Both the position numbers and the translations under genes were made by a program. Positions 38,513 through 46,984 of a stretch of DNA of 64,000 nucleotides are shown here, one piece after another (positions within the stretch are counted from its first letter, which is position 1; every line of letters begins with the position of its first letter). The stretch comes from Lactococcus allomyrinae (GTDB lineage: Bacteria > Bacillota > Bacilli > Lactobacillales > Streptococcaceae), in NCBI RefSeq assembly GCF_003627095.1, contig NZ_CP032627.1:744001-808000 (forward strand), in the 5' to 3' direction. The notes beneath the pieces were generated by a model. The model was not told where the DNA came from and did not search any database. It was given only the letters and a program-made list of their open reading frames with translations.

Positions 38513-38980
38513 ATGGGTAAACACGAGCTTGAGCAGGTTGAATTGACCAATATGTGTGCAATTATTGATGAAAAAAATCAGAAAATTGTGGTGCAAAAGC
38601 GGGTGAAATCTTGGAAGGGCATTGCTTTTCCAGGTGGACACGTTGAAAAAGGAGAGGCATTAGTTGCTTCAACGATTCGGGAGATTAAGGAAGAAACTGG
38701 TCTTGATATTTGTCATTTGAAGTTTTGTGGTGTAAAAGATTGGTTTGAAGTTGAGAAAAACAAACGCTATATGGTTTTTCTCTTTGCGACAACTGAATTT
38801 TCTGGCGAACTTATCAGAGAAACAGATGAGGGAGTGGTTTATTGGGAAGCGATTCAGCGCTTGCCTGAGTTGGATTTATCCTCTGGTTTTATTGAAATGG
38901 CAGAGATGATGCTGAAACAATCTTTTGCTGAATTTTGGTATGAAATCAATGATGAAGATTGGATAAAGAAATTCTATTGA
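38513..38980 (+). CDS. NUDIX hydrolase, MutT/MutX type
   Basis: The product has 155 aa. The Nudix box GGHVEKGEALVASTIREIKEETGL fits Gx5Ex7REUxEExGU (about residues 41-63). FPGGHVEKGE and the short length suggest an 8-oxo-dGTP or similar nucleotide pyrophosphatase that cleans the nucleotide pool. The start is a GTG at 38510 or the ATG at 38513, 5 bp after pcrA, with no strong ribosome site, so it may depend on pcrA translation. A DNA glycosylase gene follows, giving a small repair cluster. Confidence 0.93.
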   Translation: MGKHELEQVELTNMCAIIDEKNQKIVVQKRVKSWKGIAFPGGHVEKGEALVASTIREIKEETGLDICHLKFCGVKDWFEVEKNKRYMVFLFATTEFSGELIRETDEGVVYWEAIQRLPELDLSSGFIEMAEMMLKQSFAEFWYEINDEDWIKKFY

Positions 38981-39032
38981 TTTTACATGAAAAAATAAAT
39001 TACATAATAAAAATGATGTAAAGAGGTAGAAA

Positions 39033-39605
39033 ATGATGGAAAAATCAAGATGTAAATGGTGCTTATCCTCTGATAAAATGATTCATTATCATGATACGTT
39101 TTGGGGAACGCCACTGCATGATGAGCGAGAATTATTTGCCAAATTAGTCTTAGATATGAATCAGGCAGGGCTTTCTTGGAATACAATTTTGAATAAACAG
39201 GAAAATTTTTATGCGGCCTTTGATGATTTTCAGATTGAAAAAGTGGCGCAATATGATGAAGCAAAATTTGATGAACTCATGCAGAATGCAGGGATTATTC
39301 GGAATAAACTTAAAGTGCGGGCAGCGATTAATAATGCGCAGAGGGTACTTGAGATTCAGCGAGAATTTGGCTCTTTTGAAACTTATATCTGGTCTTTTAC
39401 TGACGGAAAAGTCTGTCAGCACCAAATTACTGACGAAAGTGAAGTACCGGCTACTGACAGCTTATCAGACCGCATCAGTAAGGATATGAAAAAGCGAGGG
39501 TTTAAATTTGTTGGCTCAACTGTGGTTTATGCTTATCTTCAGGCGATTGGGGTGATTAATGATCACGCGGATTATTGCTTTAGACAAAAAGAATTATTGG
39601 ACTGA
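39033..39605 (+). CDS. tag: DNA-3-methyladenine glycosylase I
   Basis: The product has 190 aa and removes 3-methyladenine from DNA. CKWCL near the N-terminus and HADYCFRQ at the C-terminus hold the zinc-binding Cys and His of Tag; the catalytic-pocket segments YHDTFWGTPLHDER and FEMLVLDMNQAGLSW-like (FAKLVLDMNQAGLSW) are present. GAGG lies 8 nt before the first ATG. Half-sites of the palindrome family (ACTGACGG, GTCTGTCAG, CTACTGACAG) cluster at 39398-39463. Confidence 0.96.
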   Translation: MMEKSRCKWCLSSDKMIHYHDTFWGTPLHDERELFAKLVLDMNQAGLSWNTILNKQENFYAAFDDFQIEKVAQYDEAKFDELMQNAGIIRNKLKVRAAINNAQRVLEIQREFGSFETYIWSFTDGKVCQHQITDESEVPATDSLSDRISKDMKKRGFKFVGSTVVYAYLQAIGVINDHADYCFRQKELLD

Positions 39606-39695
39606 AACGCTTTCTTATGTTAGAATAAAAAGTGTCAGAATGACTAAATTTTTTGATTAAAATAAATATTTTCGTAAGAAAAGAAAGAGGTTACC

Positions 39696-40169
39696 ATGGC
39701 AATTATCCATCCGTATCTCACCTTTAATAACACTAAGGAAACACTTGAATACTATAAAGAAGTTCTTGGTGCAACTAATGTTTCTCGTATGCCTGTGGCT
39801 CCTGCTCAAGCAGAGCAGTTTGGTGTACCAGCTGATAAAGCAGCTGACTTAACAATGCATTCACAATTTGATATTCTAGGTTCAACAGTAATGGCTGCTG
39901 ACAACTTCATGCAGATGGAACCTTTAGTATATGACGCTGTTTCCATTCTCATTGACTTAAATTCGGAAGATGAAGCTGAAATGGAGAAAGCTGATGCGTT
40001 CTGGAAAAAAGTTATAGACTCTGGTACTGTAAAAGTTAATCTTGCTTATGAAGAACAGTTTTGGGGTGGAAAGATGGGAGATTTTACTGACAAATATGGT
40101 GTTCGTTGGATGCTTCATGCTCAACCTTACTCAAAAATTGAAGCGATGTTAAATGCTTCAGAACATTAA
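39696..40169 (+). CDS. VOC superfamily protein, PhnB/glyoxalase-like
   Basis: The product has 157 aa with the paired beta-alpha-beta-beta-beta folds of the VOC superfamily: HPYLTFNNTKETLEYYKEVLGA at the start and WGGKMGDFTDKYGVRWMLH at the end. PhnB-like members often lack a proven reaction. A good Shine-Dalgarno AAAGAGG precedes the ATG. The 18-bp palindrome terminator follows. Confidence 0.9.
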   Translation: MAIIHPYLTFNNTKETLEYYKEVLGATNVSRMPVAPAQAEQFGVPADKAADLTMHSQFDILGSTVMAADNFMQMEPLVYDAVSILIDLNSEDEAEMEKADAFWKKVIDSGTVKVNLAYEEQFWGGKMGDFTDKYGVRWMLHAQPYSKIEAMLNASEH

Positions 40170-40192
40170 TTTTAAGACTACTATGAAAACTA

Positions 40193-40221
40193 GATCTGTC
40201 AGTATACTGACAGATTTTTTC
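40193..40221 (+). terminator. Terminator built on the 18-bp palindrome
   Basis: GATCTGTCAGTATACTGACAGATTTTTTCG: the palindrome (40196-40213) extends by one pair and ends in TTTTTT. Confidence 0.85.
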
Positions 40222-40267
40222 GTTGTTTTCTATAAGAAGAAAAAGTGTACTGACAAAACTTGTTTTT

Positions 40268-40529
40268 TTGAAATAATGGTTAAAATTAAGTATAATACAC
40301 TTATAGATGACATATAAATAATAATAATATTGGCAATAAAGGTTGAAATGAGAGTAATTGTTAAATAATTAATTTTTAGGCTGCTTCGTGAGTTTCATTG
40401 CTCACCAAGGTACTGTGAAACACCGCGTCGCAGCAGTGTAGCAACAATCGAAGATGAGTGATGTTACCTGAAGCTGTGAAGTAATAAGTTAGCATGGAAG
40501 TAAGGGAAAGATAAATAAGGAGGAACTTT
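40268..40529 (+). promoter_or_regulatory. Promoter and long structured leader of a membrane-anchored protein gene
   Basis: TTGAAA (40268-40273), 17 bp, TATAAT (40291-40296). The leader of about 225 nt contains GTGAG/CTCAC (about 40389-40407) and an outer GCTGC/GCAGC pair (40381-40436). GGAGGAAC precedes the ATG. The structure does not match a riboswitch class known to me. It may be partly a diverged mosaic repeat. Confidence 0.6.
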
Positions 40530-41215
40530 ATGGCAAAACATATAAAGAAAAAGGAAAGTAAAAAGACAATAGGGCTAATAATCCTGGGGCATTACTTGTC
40601 ATTGCACTTGGTATTATTGCTTATCAGATTTTTTACCCTCAAAATGTAGGACCTAAAAAGGAAAATTCCTTTGCTCAAAGCAGTAAGAGCACAAACAAAA
40701 GTGAGAAAAAATCAAGTACAAAGGAAACTTCCGAATCTGCAAGTTCACAAACTACTCATTCGTCATCAGAAGGTAGCACGTCTACATCAAGCAGTCAGTC
40801 AACGACACCTGCAAGTTGGAGCACACTTTCTGATGCACAGCACGATGCGGTTTATGCGCAATGGGTTAATAATGCTCAAGGAAAATATGATATTTTTACG
40901 GGTGAAGCTTACCGAATTTATATCGTCAATGTTGGTTCAAACGGCGTTTCTGGTTATAATGACCCTGTTAATGTCATTCAAAACACAGCTCGTGTTCAGG
41001 TCAATGCTGATGGAACCTATTATCTACAAATCGCTGACCCAACACAAACAGGACTGAGAATGATGCAAAATCCTTGGCCTGTGGTCAATTGGAAAACCAA
41101 AGAAACATTGACTGGAGCGCAATTGTTTGCCAAATATGGAGCGAAAGCTTCACTTGCTACAGGTACGGCACAAATTCAGTCCGTAAAAAATACAACTGTT
41201 CCAACTGGTCAGTAA
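40530..41215 (+). pseudogene. Membrane-anchored Ser/Thr-rich protein, frameshifted
   Basis: The ATG frame reads MAKHIKKKESKKTIGLIILG and then shifts at GGGG (40586-40589); it would stop near 40650. The -1 frame continues through a membrane helix (ALLVIALGIIAYQIF), a Ser/Thr/Lys-rich linker (about 50-95) and a ~130-residue outside domain starting SWSTLSDAQHDAVYAQWVNN and ending at 41215. One extra G would give a single 228-aa protein. No family is recognised for the outside domain, which may be a small Firmicutes surface domain. Confidence 0.8.
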
Positions 41216-41253
41216 TATGTGTCGCTGTTCGATCTGTGATATGATTTATTTTG

Positions 41254-41280
41254 AAAGTCTGAGATTGCCCCAGACTTTTT
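41254..41280 (+). terminator. Terminator before truB
   Basis: AAAGTCTG/CAGACTTT followed by TTTCTTTT. A perfect 16-bp palindrome CTGTCAGTGCTGACAG follows at 41295-41310. Confidence 0.85.
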
Positions 41281-41352
41281 CTTTTCAGAAATTTCTGTCA
41301 GTGCTGACAGAAGATTTATAAGCCAAAAAGTGATTTTTCACACAAAAAATGC

Positions 41353-41365
41353 TATAATTTGCAAG
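41353..41365 (+). promoter_or_regulatory. truB -10 box, leaderless arrangement
   Basis: TATAAT (41353-41358), TTGCAAG, then the ATG at 41366. The -35 is weak. Confidence 0.7.
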
Positions 41366-42298
41366 ATGAATGAAAATTTAAACGGTATTTTAAATATTTA
41401 TAAAGAGGCAGGTTGGACATCTTTTGATGTTGTAGCAAAACTTCGTGGAATTTTAAGGATAAAAAAAATCGGGCATGGAGGAACACTCGACCCATCAGTA
41501 ACGGGAGTTTTGCCAGTAGCTGTCGGACATGCAACGCGATTATTGGAATACATGGAGGCTGCAGGAAAAGTTTATGAAGGTGAAATCACGATTGGATGGT
41601 CAACCGAAACCGAAGATGCTGACGGAAAAATTGTTAGTAGAACACCTGTTCTGTCAATGCTGACAGAAGATAAAATTGATCGTGCGATGGCGACATTTGT
41701 TGGAAATATCCAGCAAATCCCACCGATGTACTCAGCTGTAAAAATCAATGGAAAAAAGCTGTACGAATATGCACGTAGCGGTCAGACAATTGAGCGTCCT
41801 GCACGCGAGATTACGATTTATGAATTTGTAAGAACGTCCGCTCCCATTTTTGATGAAAAACAAGCGATAGTAAAGTTTAAATTTCGAGTGGCTTGTAGTA
41901 AAGGAACTTATGTACGAACTTTAGCTGTAGATTTATCCGAAAAATTAGGTTACGCAGGCCATATGTCACAACTGCAGCGGACAGCAGCAAATGGATTAAA
42001 AATTGAAAATGCAGTTACTCTAACTAAACTAGAGCAGGCAAAAGCAAATGATAATCTGTCAGCGTTTCTCCTCCCTGTTGAATATGCGGTGACAGATTTG
42101 CCAAAGATTAAGCTCACTGATGAGCAATTTGAAATGGCAATTGTTGGAAAAAAATTTGATGAAAGTCAATTTTCAATTCTGTCAGCACTGACAGAACCAA
42201 AATTTGCGGCATTTTACAATGATAAGTTAGTGGCGGTATATATGAAACACCCCGATAAAGAAGGAATTTGGAAGCCAAATAAAGTCTTATACAAGTGA
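41366..42298 (+). CDS. truB: tRNA pseudouridine(55) synthase
   Basis: The product has 310 aa and makes pseudouridine 55 in tRNA. The catalytic Asp lies in HGGTLDPSVTGVLP (about 35-48), and YSAVKINGKKLYEYARSG follows. The PUA-like C-terminus is present. The start at 41366 is set by homology; no Shine-Dalgarno precedes it. Two palindromes (41651-41666, 42179-42194) are both read Leu-Ser-x-Leu-Thr-Glu. ribF lies downstream as in many Firmicutes, but here a 280-bp repeat separates them. Confidence 0.97.
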   Translation: MNENLNGILNIYKEAGWTSFDVVAKLRGILRIKKIGHGGTLDPSVTGVLPVAVGHATRLLEYMEAAGKVYEGEITIGWSTETEDADGKIVSRTPVLSMLTEDKIDRAMATFVGNIQQIPPMYSAVKINGKKLYEYARSGQTIERPAREITIYEFVRTSAPIFDEKQAIVKFKFRVACSKGTYVRTLAVDLSEKLGYAGHMSQLQRTAANGLKIENAVTLTKLEQAKANDNLSAFLLPVEYAVTDLPKIKLTDEQFEMAIVGKKFDESQFSILSALTEPKFAAFYNDKLVAVYMKHPDKEGIWKPNKVLYK

Positions 42299-42324
42299 AT
42301 TTATATTAGTTGAACTACACAGAA

Positions 42325-42515
42325 CTACTGCCTTTTGCTTAGCAAGTAAAGCTTGTTAAGTAAAAGCGAAGTGCATCGCCTTGCCACTTTAACAGCCTAG
42401 AGCGGAGGGATACCTGTGGTGTGACGAACATAGACCGTTCAACGAAGTGCATGCCTGAGACCTCATATCGTCTTATTACTTCAAGCGATGTAGAGCGAAT
42501 GGCATTAGTCGAACC
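42325..42515. repeat. Intergenic mosaic repeat, copy D (diverged)
   Basis: TGCCTTTTGCT, GCCACTTTAACAGCCTAGAGCGGA, TAGACCGTTC and GAGCGAATGGCATTAG resemble modules of copies C and E, in a different order. No gene is seen between truB and ribF. Confidence 0.5.
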
Positions 42516-42578
42516 TTGAGTATTCAGGGAATTTTTTATGTAAAACTAAAAGATATTAGATAGCTATAAAAAGTGAGA

Positions 42579-43490
42579 ATGATGAAAATATTAGAATTTG
42601 ACGAAAATCTGAAATTTGACGAAGACTTGGTCTTAGTTTTAGGATATTTTGATGGCCTACATCGAGGACATCAAGCCCTTTTTAATGAAGCAAGAAAAGT
42701 GGCTACAATACTTAATTTAAAGATTGCAGTGCTGACTTTTCCCGAGAAACCCACACTAACTTTCGAAAAATTCGAACCAGAAATGCTTTTAAAATTGACT
42801 TCTGACAAGAAAAGAGCAGAACTTTTTGCTGAGAATGGTGTGGATTACTTAATCTTCCAAGATTTTACTTCAAAATTTGCACATCAAACAGCCAGTGAAT
42901 TTTCAGAAAATGTTGTGATGAAGTTCCGACCAAAAGTTGTAATCACTGGATTTGATTATACAACTGGTTCAGACATGAAAAATCTGAAAAATACAGAGGA
43001 TTATCGAGTGATTATTATTCCCGAGATTACGGATAACCAAGGGAAGATATCTTCTACCAGAATCCGAAAAGCAGTAGAAAATGGAGATATCGCTCAGGCC
43101 AATTCGCTTTTAGGCTACCCATACGAAACTTCAGGACTTGTCGTTCATGGCTTTGCTCGCGGGCGTCAACTTGGCTATCCTACTGCCAATTTGGTGATTA
43201 AAGATTATGTTCATATTCCAGCTGTAGGTGTCTATACCTGCGATGTCATTTTTGATGGTGGGCGTCATCGCGGCTTTGCCTCGATTGGATATAACGACAC
43301 TTTCAATGGTACAGAAAAAACGGTTGAAGTTCATATTTTTGATTTTAATGGGGAAATTTATGGAGAAAATTTGACCGTGCTTTGGTTAGACAAAATTCGA
43401 GATATGGTTAAATTTGACGATATTGACCATCTCATCGAACAAATGAAGGACGATGAGAATATCGCACGAAATTATAAAACTAAAAAGTAA
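42579..43490 (+). CDS. ribF: Bifunctional riboflavin kinase/FAD synthetase
   Basis: The product has 303 aa. The N-terminal adenylyltransferase has GYFDGLHRGHQALF (about 22-35) and SSTRIRKAVENGD; the C-terminal kinase has GRQLGYPTANL and PAVGVYTCDV. It makes FMN and FAD, which ApbE upstream also uses. The start is the ATG at 42579 or 42582, with GTGAG as a weak ribosome site. Confidence 0.96.
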   Translation: MMKILEFDENLKFDEDLVLVLGYFDGLHRGHQALFNEARKVATILNLKIAVLTFPEKPTLTFEKFEPEMLLKLTSDKKRAELFAENGVDYLIFQDFTSKFAHQTASEFSENVVMKFRPKVVITGFDYTTGSDMKNLKNTEDYRVIIIPEITDNQGKISSTRIRKAVENGDIAQANSLLGYPYETSGLVVHGFARGRQLGYPTANLVIKDYVHIPAVGVYTCDVIFDGGRHRGFASIGYNDTFNGTEKTVEVHIFDFNGEIYGENLTVLWLDKIRDMVKFDDIDHLIEQMKDDENIARNYKTKK

Positions 43491-43563
43491 ATGTATATAG
43501 AACCCTTGATTGAGGCGGTATAAAATATATTTATAAAACGTTATAGAAGTAAATAGAGGTAAA

Positions 43564-43591
43564 AAAACCAAGCTAATAACTTGGTTTTTAT
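43564..43591 (+). terminator. ribF terminator
   Basis: AAACCAAG-CTAATAA-CTTGGTTT followed by TTATTTTT. Confidence 0.85.
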
Positions 43592-43800
43592 TTTTAAAAT
43601 AAACTAGAAATTTTGCTGAGTAATCATTAGAAAAATAACAAATAAATTTAAAATTTAGAAACTAAAAAGATATTTATCATAATTATATGAAGGAAGCAGG
43701 CATAATTGTCATATCAAACAATAATTAATGGAAAAATGCTTAGTGTGTCAATAAGAGTTTGGTATATATCATTTGTGACATTTCGGCTCGTTTTATAACA

Positions 43801-43831
43801 TCTTTCCGAAAAACTAAGATTTTCTTGACAA
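43801..43831 (+). other. dif_SL chromosome dimer resolution site
   Basis: TCTTTCCGAAAAACTAAG followed by ATTTTCTTGACAA gives a 31-bp site resembling the dif_SL of streptococci and lactococci (recalled consensus TTTCCGAAAAACTA with ATTTTC), and lies 30 bp before xerS as dif_SL does. It marks the replication terminus. The switch of gene orientation around it supports the call. Its right end includes the TTGACA -35 box of xerS. Confidence 0.82.
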
Positions 43832-43854
43832 ATATTCATCGCTTCTGATATACT
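43825..43854 (+). promoter_or_regulatory. xerS promoter overlapping dif
   Basis: TTGACA (43825-43830), 18 bp, TATACT (43849-43854), TAAGGTT, then the ATG at 43862. XerS bound at dif should block RNA polymerase, and the mRNA would be leaderless. Confidence 0.75.
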
Positions 43855-43861
43855 TAAGGTT

Positions 43862-44932
43862 ATGAAGCGTGAACAATTAGTACAAAATATTGAAAAATTA
43901 AAAAAGGTTATGCCTGACTATGTTCTAGAATATTATCAATCTAAGCTCGCAGTTCCTTACAGTCTTAATACTCTCTACGAATATCTTAAAGAATATGAAC
44001 GTTTTTTTACTTGGTTAGTTGACTCCAACATTATTGACAATGATAAAATTAGTGATATTCCTTTATCTGTTCTAGAAAATATTACCAAACGAGATATGGA
44101 ATCTTTTATTTTATACCTTAGAGAACGGCCACGTTTGAATACTCATTCAACACAATATGGTGTCAGCCAAACGACAATTAACCGAACTTTATCAGCCTTA
44201 TCGAGCCTCTATAAATATCTGACTGAGGAAGTCGAAAATGAGCATGGTGAACCCTACTTCTATCGTAATGTGATGAAAAAAGTACAAACGAAGAAAAAAC
44301 CTGAAACCTTATCAGCTCGTGCAGAAAACATTAAAGGAAAGCTTTTCTTAGGAGATGAAACACAAGGCTTTCTTGATTATATTGATATGGAATATGAAAA
44401 AACACTCTCTAATCGAGCGTTATCGAGTTTTCAGAAGAATAAAGAACGTGATTTAGGAATTATTGCATTGATTTTAGCTTCTGGTATTCGACTTTCTGAG
44501 GCAGTTAACGTTGATTTAAGAGATTTACATCTTAACAATATGGTGATTGAGGTTACGCGCAAAGGGGGAAAACGGGATGCAGTAAATGTTGCACCTTTTG
44601 CCAAAAGTTATTTGGAGAGATATTTAGAAATTAGAGAAAAACGATACAAAACAATGAAAAAGGACCTTGCATTATTTGTTACGTTGTATCGAGGAATACC
44701 AAGCAGAATTGATGCTTCAAGTGTTGAAAAATTAGTTGCTAAATATTCTCAGTCCTTTAAAATTCGAGTCACACCACATAAACTCAGACATACTCTTGCT
44801 ACACGCTTATATGCTCAAACAAACTCTCAAGTTCTTGTTAGTCATCAATTAGGTCATGCTTCTACTCAGGTCACCGACCTTTACACGCATATTATTGATG
44901 AGGAGCAGAAAAATGCTTTAGATAGCCTTTGA
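43862..44932 (+). CDS. xerS: Tyrosine recombinase XerS
   Basis: The product has 356 aa, the exact size of the single XerS recombinase that streptococci and lactococci use in place of XerC/XerD to resolve chromosome dimers at dif_SL with FtsK. The catalytic Arg is in SGIRLSE, Lys in RKGGKR, His/Arg in HKLRHTLAT, His in LGHAST and Tyr in DLYTHI. An N-terminal SAM-like DNA-binding domain spans about 15-140. It lies 30 bp from its target site. Confidence 0.97.
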   Translation: MKREQLVQNIEKLKKVMPDYVLEYYQSKLAVPYSLNTLYEYLKEYERFFTWLVDSNIIDNDKISDIPLSVLENITKRDMESFILYLRERPRLNTHSTQYGVSQTTINRTLSALSSLYKYLTEEVENEHGEPYFYRNVMKKVQTKKKPETLSARAENIKGKLFLGDETQGFLDYIDMEYEKTLSNRALSSFQKNKERDLGIIALILASGIRLSEAVNVDLRDLHLNNMVIEVTRKGGKRDAVNVAPFAKSYLERYLEIREKRYKTMKKDLALFVTLYRGIPSRIDASSVEKLVAKYSQSFKIRVTPHKLRHTLATRLYAQTNSQVLVSHQLGHASTQVTDLYTHIIDEEQKNALDSL

Positions 44933-44947
44933 GAAATGATAATAAAA

Positions 44948-44975
44948 AATCTGTCAGTACTGACAGATTTTTTAT
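44948..44975. terminator. Terminator xerS / TMEM175 gene
   Basis: AATCTGTCAG-TA-CTGACAGATT followed by TTTTAT. The palindrome CTGTCAGTACTGACAG is at 44951-44966. It serves converging genes. Confidence 0.85.
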
Positions 44976-45550
44976 TGATTGACTCCTTCTTCAATTTGAC
45001 GATCAGGGATTGCCCAAGGTAATAAACTAGCTATAACTCCTGCTATTACGATAAAAGGAATTGAAAAGATAAGACAGATGGCTAAACTAATCATAAGTAT
45101 TCCAATTGACCAAACAGCTTTCCAGAACCAACGTGCATCTCGCATACGATTGAATAAACCTTGCTGCTTATAAACTCCAATCGCTAAGATATTAAAAGCA
45201 ATATCCACTAATAAACAGTTTAGTCCATAAAGTATTTCAGGCATTTGTTCAGCAGGATATTGAGAAAGCCAAGCCGTCGAAAAAGGAAGAAAACTTGTAA
45301 AAAATAACAAAGCCATATTCCACCACAATATCCGTCCAGAAACACGTTCTAATAAATAGAAAATATGATGGTGGTTGTTCCAATAAATTGCGATAGTTAT
45401 GAAGCTGACAAAATAAGTAAAAAAGACAAATTTTAAATCCATCAGCGCTGACAAAGAGGGACCAGAGGGAGTTTTAAGTTCCAAAACCATGATTGTAATT
45501 AGAATTGCAAACACACCATCAGAGAAGGCGTTAATCCGCTCATTTGACAT
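44972..45550 (-). CDS. TMEM175/DUF1211 family potassium channel protein
   Basis: The product has 192 aa with about five to six membrane helices. The family motif RINAFSDGVFAI is at the N-terminus, followed by ITIMVLEL, which lines the potassium pathway in known bacterial TMEM175 tetramers. The HHHIF segment after helix 2 is also typical. It is the first gene after dif on the minus strand. A near-copy of the palindrome (about 45440-45453) is read Leu-Ser-Ala-Leu. Confidence 0.93.
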   Translation of the reverse strand: MSNERINAFSDGVFAILITIMVLELKTPSGPSLSALMDLKFVFFTYFVSFITIAIYWNNHHHIFYLLERVSGRILWWNMALLFFTSFLPFSTAWLSQYPAEQMPEILYGLNCLLVDIAFNILAIGVYKQQGLFNRMRDARWFWKAVWSIGILMISLAICLIFSIPFIVIAGVIASLLPWAIPDRQIEEGVNQ

Positions 45551-45592
45551 ACTAATCGTTCCTTTCGTTTGAAAATAGATGCTGACAAGTTT

Positions 45593-45608
45593 CTGTCAGT
45601 ACTGACAG
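45593..45608. repeat. Perfect 16-bp palindrome
   Basis: CTGTCAGTACTGACAG between ridA and the TMEM175 gene. A half-site TGCTGACAA precedes it. On the minus strand it lies 21 bp after the ridA stop, with no clear T-run. Confidence 0.85.
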
Positions 45609-45628
45609 AGCGTTTGTAAGTTCTATTT

Positions 45629-46006
45629 TTATCGAATTTCAGCAATTATTTCAATTTCGACAAGTGCTTTTTTTGGCAAACCAGCCACACCAACGGCTGA
45701 ACGCGCTGGAAACACACTTCCAAAGGCCTGAGCATAGACAGCATTGAACTTAGCAAAATCATTAATATTTTTTAAAAAACAAGTCGTTTTTACCACATGG
45801 TCAAAATCTGACCCGGCAACTTCTAAAAGCGCACTAATATTTTTCATCACTTGTTCGGTTTGGAGCTCGATGGTGTCTCCAACGATTTCTCCAGTGGCAG
45901 GGTTTAATGCAATTTGTCCAGAGGCAAAGAGCAAGCCATTGACAATCTTTCCTTGAACATAGGGTCCAATCGCAGCAGGTGCATGAGGTGTAGAAATAGT
46001 ATCCAT
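45629..46006 (-). CDS. ridA: RidA family enamine/imine deaminase (AldR)
   Basis: The product has 125 aa, normal for RidA trimers. RidA hydrolyses reactive enamines produced by IlvA. ASGQIALNPATGEIV, the Arg in FPARSAVGVAGLPKKALVEIE and the C-terminal Glu are in place. In L. lactis this gene, aldR, follows aldB; the position here is the same, 34 bp after aldB. Its presence with ilvA in one cluster fits its role. Confidence 0.95.
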   Translation of the reverse strand: MDTISTPHAPAAIGPYVQGKIVNGLLFASGQIALNPATGEIVGDTIELQTEQVMKNISALLEVAGSDFDHVVKTTCFLKNINDFAKFNAVYAQAFGSVFPARSAVGVAGLPKKALVEIEIIAEIR

Positions 46007-46039
46007 AATATCTTCTTCTTTATTTTATAGGGGCTGAGT

Positions 46040-46753
46040 TTATCCTTCAGCAACATCAATATCTTTTTTGAGTGATTCAATGTCAAGATTGGCAAATAAG
46101 AACTTGCGGTCTTGTACGGGAAATGATTGGTTCAACTGGTCAATCGCACCAATTTCAACTGTACCATTTTCTATCACAAAGTCCAAAACATGACCTCCAA
46201 ATGCAAAATCATCACTAATAAAATGTAAATGATATCCTGCTACACTAACACCGTGGAACATTTCAGGTGTCCAAATGCCGACAATCGTTCCTCTAACATT
46301 TTCTTCAAAGTATTCAGGTTGATGTTGTGAAACTTCAACAAATTTTGTTCCTTCTTTAGCACGAGGAATCATCCGCACGTGCATTTTAGAAAATTCTCCT
46401 TTAATTTTAATTGAACGAAATAAATTTTGTCCATCAAAATAACTTTCGATTCTTTCTTCTAGTTCTTTGTCCGTAGCAGTGAAGCGTTGTTTAAAAATAA
46501 CTTCCGCTTGATGAGGGACAACAGCTGCATAAGGAACAGTCACATCATCTCCCAACTCCACGATGGTCTTATCTCCTTTAGCCTGATAAGCTTTCCCATC
46601 GAGAACAATCAGCTCACCATCAATTGAATCCAATGTTCCAACTCCCAAATTACCATGCTTGAGTAATTCACCAATGGTCATTGTGCCTTCATAAAGACCA
46701 GCCATTAAAGCGCCAAGTGTGTTATATTGAAAAAGTTGTGTGATTTCTGTCAT
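46040..46753 (-). CDS. aldB: Alpha-acetolactate decarboxylase, operon copy
   Basis: The product has 237 aa. Zinc ligands lie in YHLHFISDDFAFGGHVLDF. In L. lactis, leucine activates AldB so that acetolactate is diverted from valine synthesis when leucine is high; the place right after ilvA is the same. It is clearly different from the copy at 21652-22317. GAGGAATTAAA precedes the ATG. Confidence 0.96.
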   Translation of the reverse strand: MTEITQLFQYNTLGALMAGLYEGTMTIGELLKHGNLGVGTLDSIDGELIVLDGKAYQAKGDKTIVELGDDVTVPYAAVVPHQAEVIFKQRFTATDKELEERIESYFDGQNLFRSIKIKGEFSKMHVRMIPRAKEGTKFVEVSQHQPEYFEENVRGTIVGIWTPEMFHGVSVAGYHLHFISDDFAFGGHVLDFVIENGTVEIGAIDQLNQSFPVQDRKFLFANLDIESLKKDIDVAEG

Positions 46754-46984
46754 TATTTTAATTCCTCATTTTTTTAATTAAATTTCAATTCTTGCGCTTG
46801 ATTACAAGGAGGGCTGTCCTTTTATTTAGAAGCTAAAGGCAGTATCTCGAAAGTTCAACTACTAAACCTGTTGATGCAGATTTAGAGATGAGCGAGTAAA
46901 AATTAAGCACGATTAAAGCGAACTATTATCACTTAAATTATACCAAATTTTTAGTGATTTGAAAGAATTGGAAATTTTTCATAA
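46754..46984 (-). promoter_or_regulatory. aldB promoter and leader
   Basis: On the minus strand, an extended -10 TTTGGTATAAT ends at 46937 (TATAAT 46942-46937). The leader of about 175 nt holds a small AAGGA/TCCTT hairpin. aldB can therefore be expressed apart from ilvA. Confidence 0.65.
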
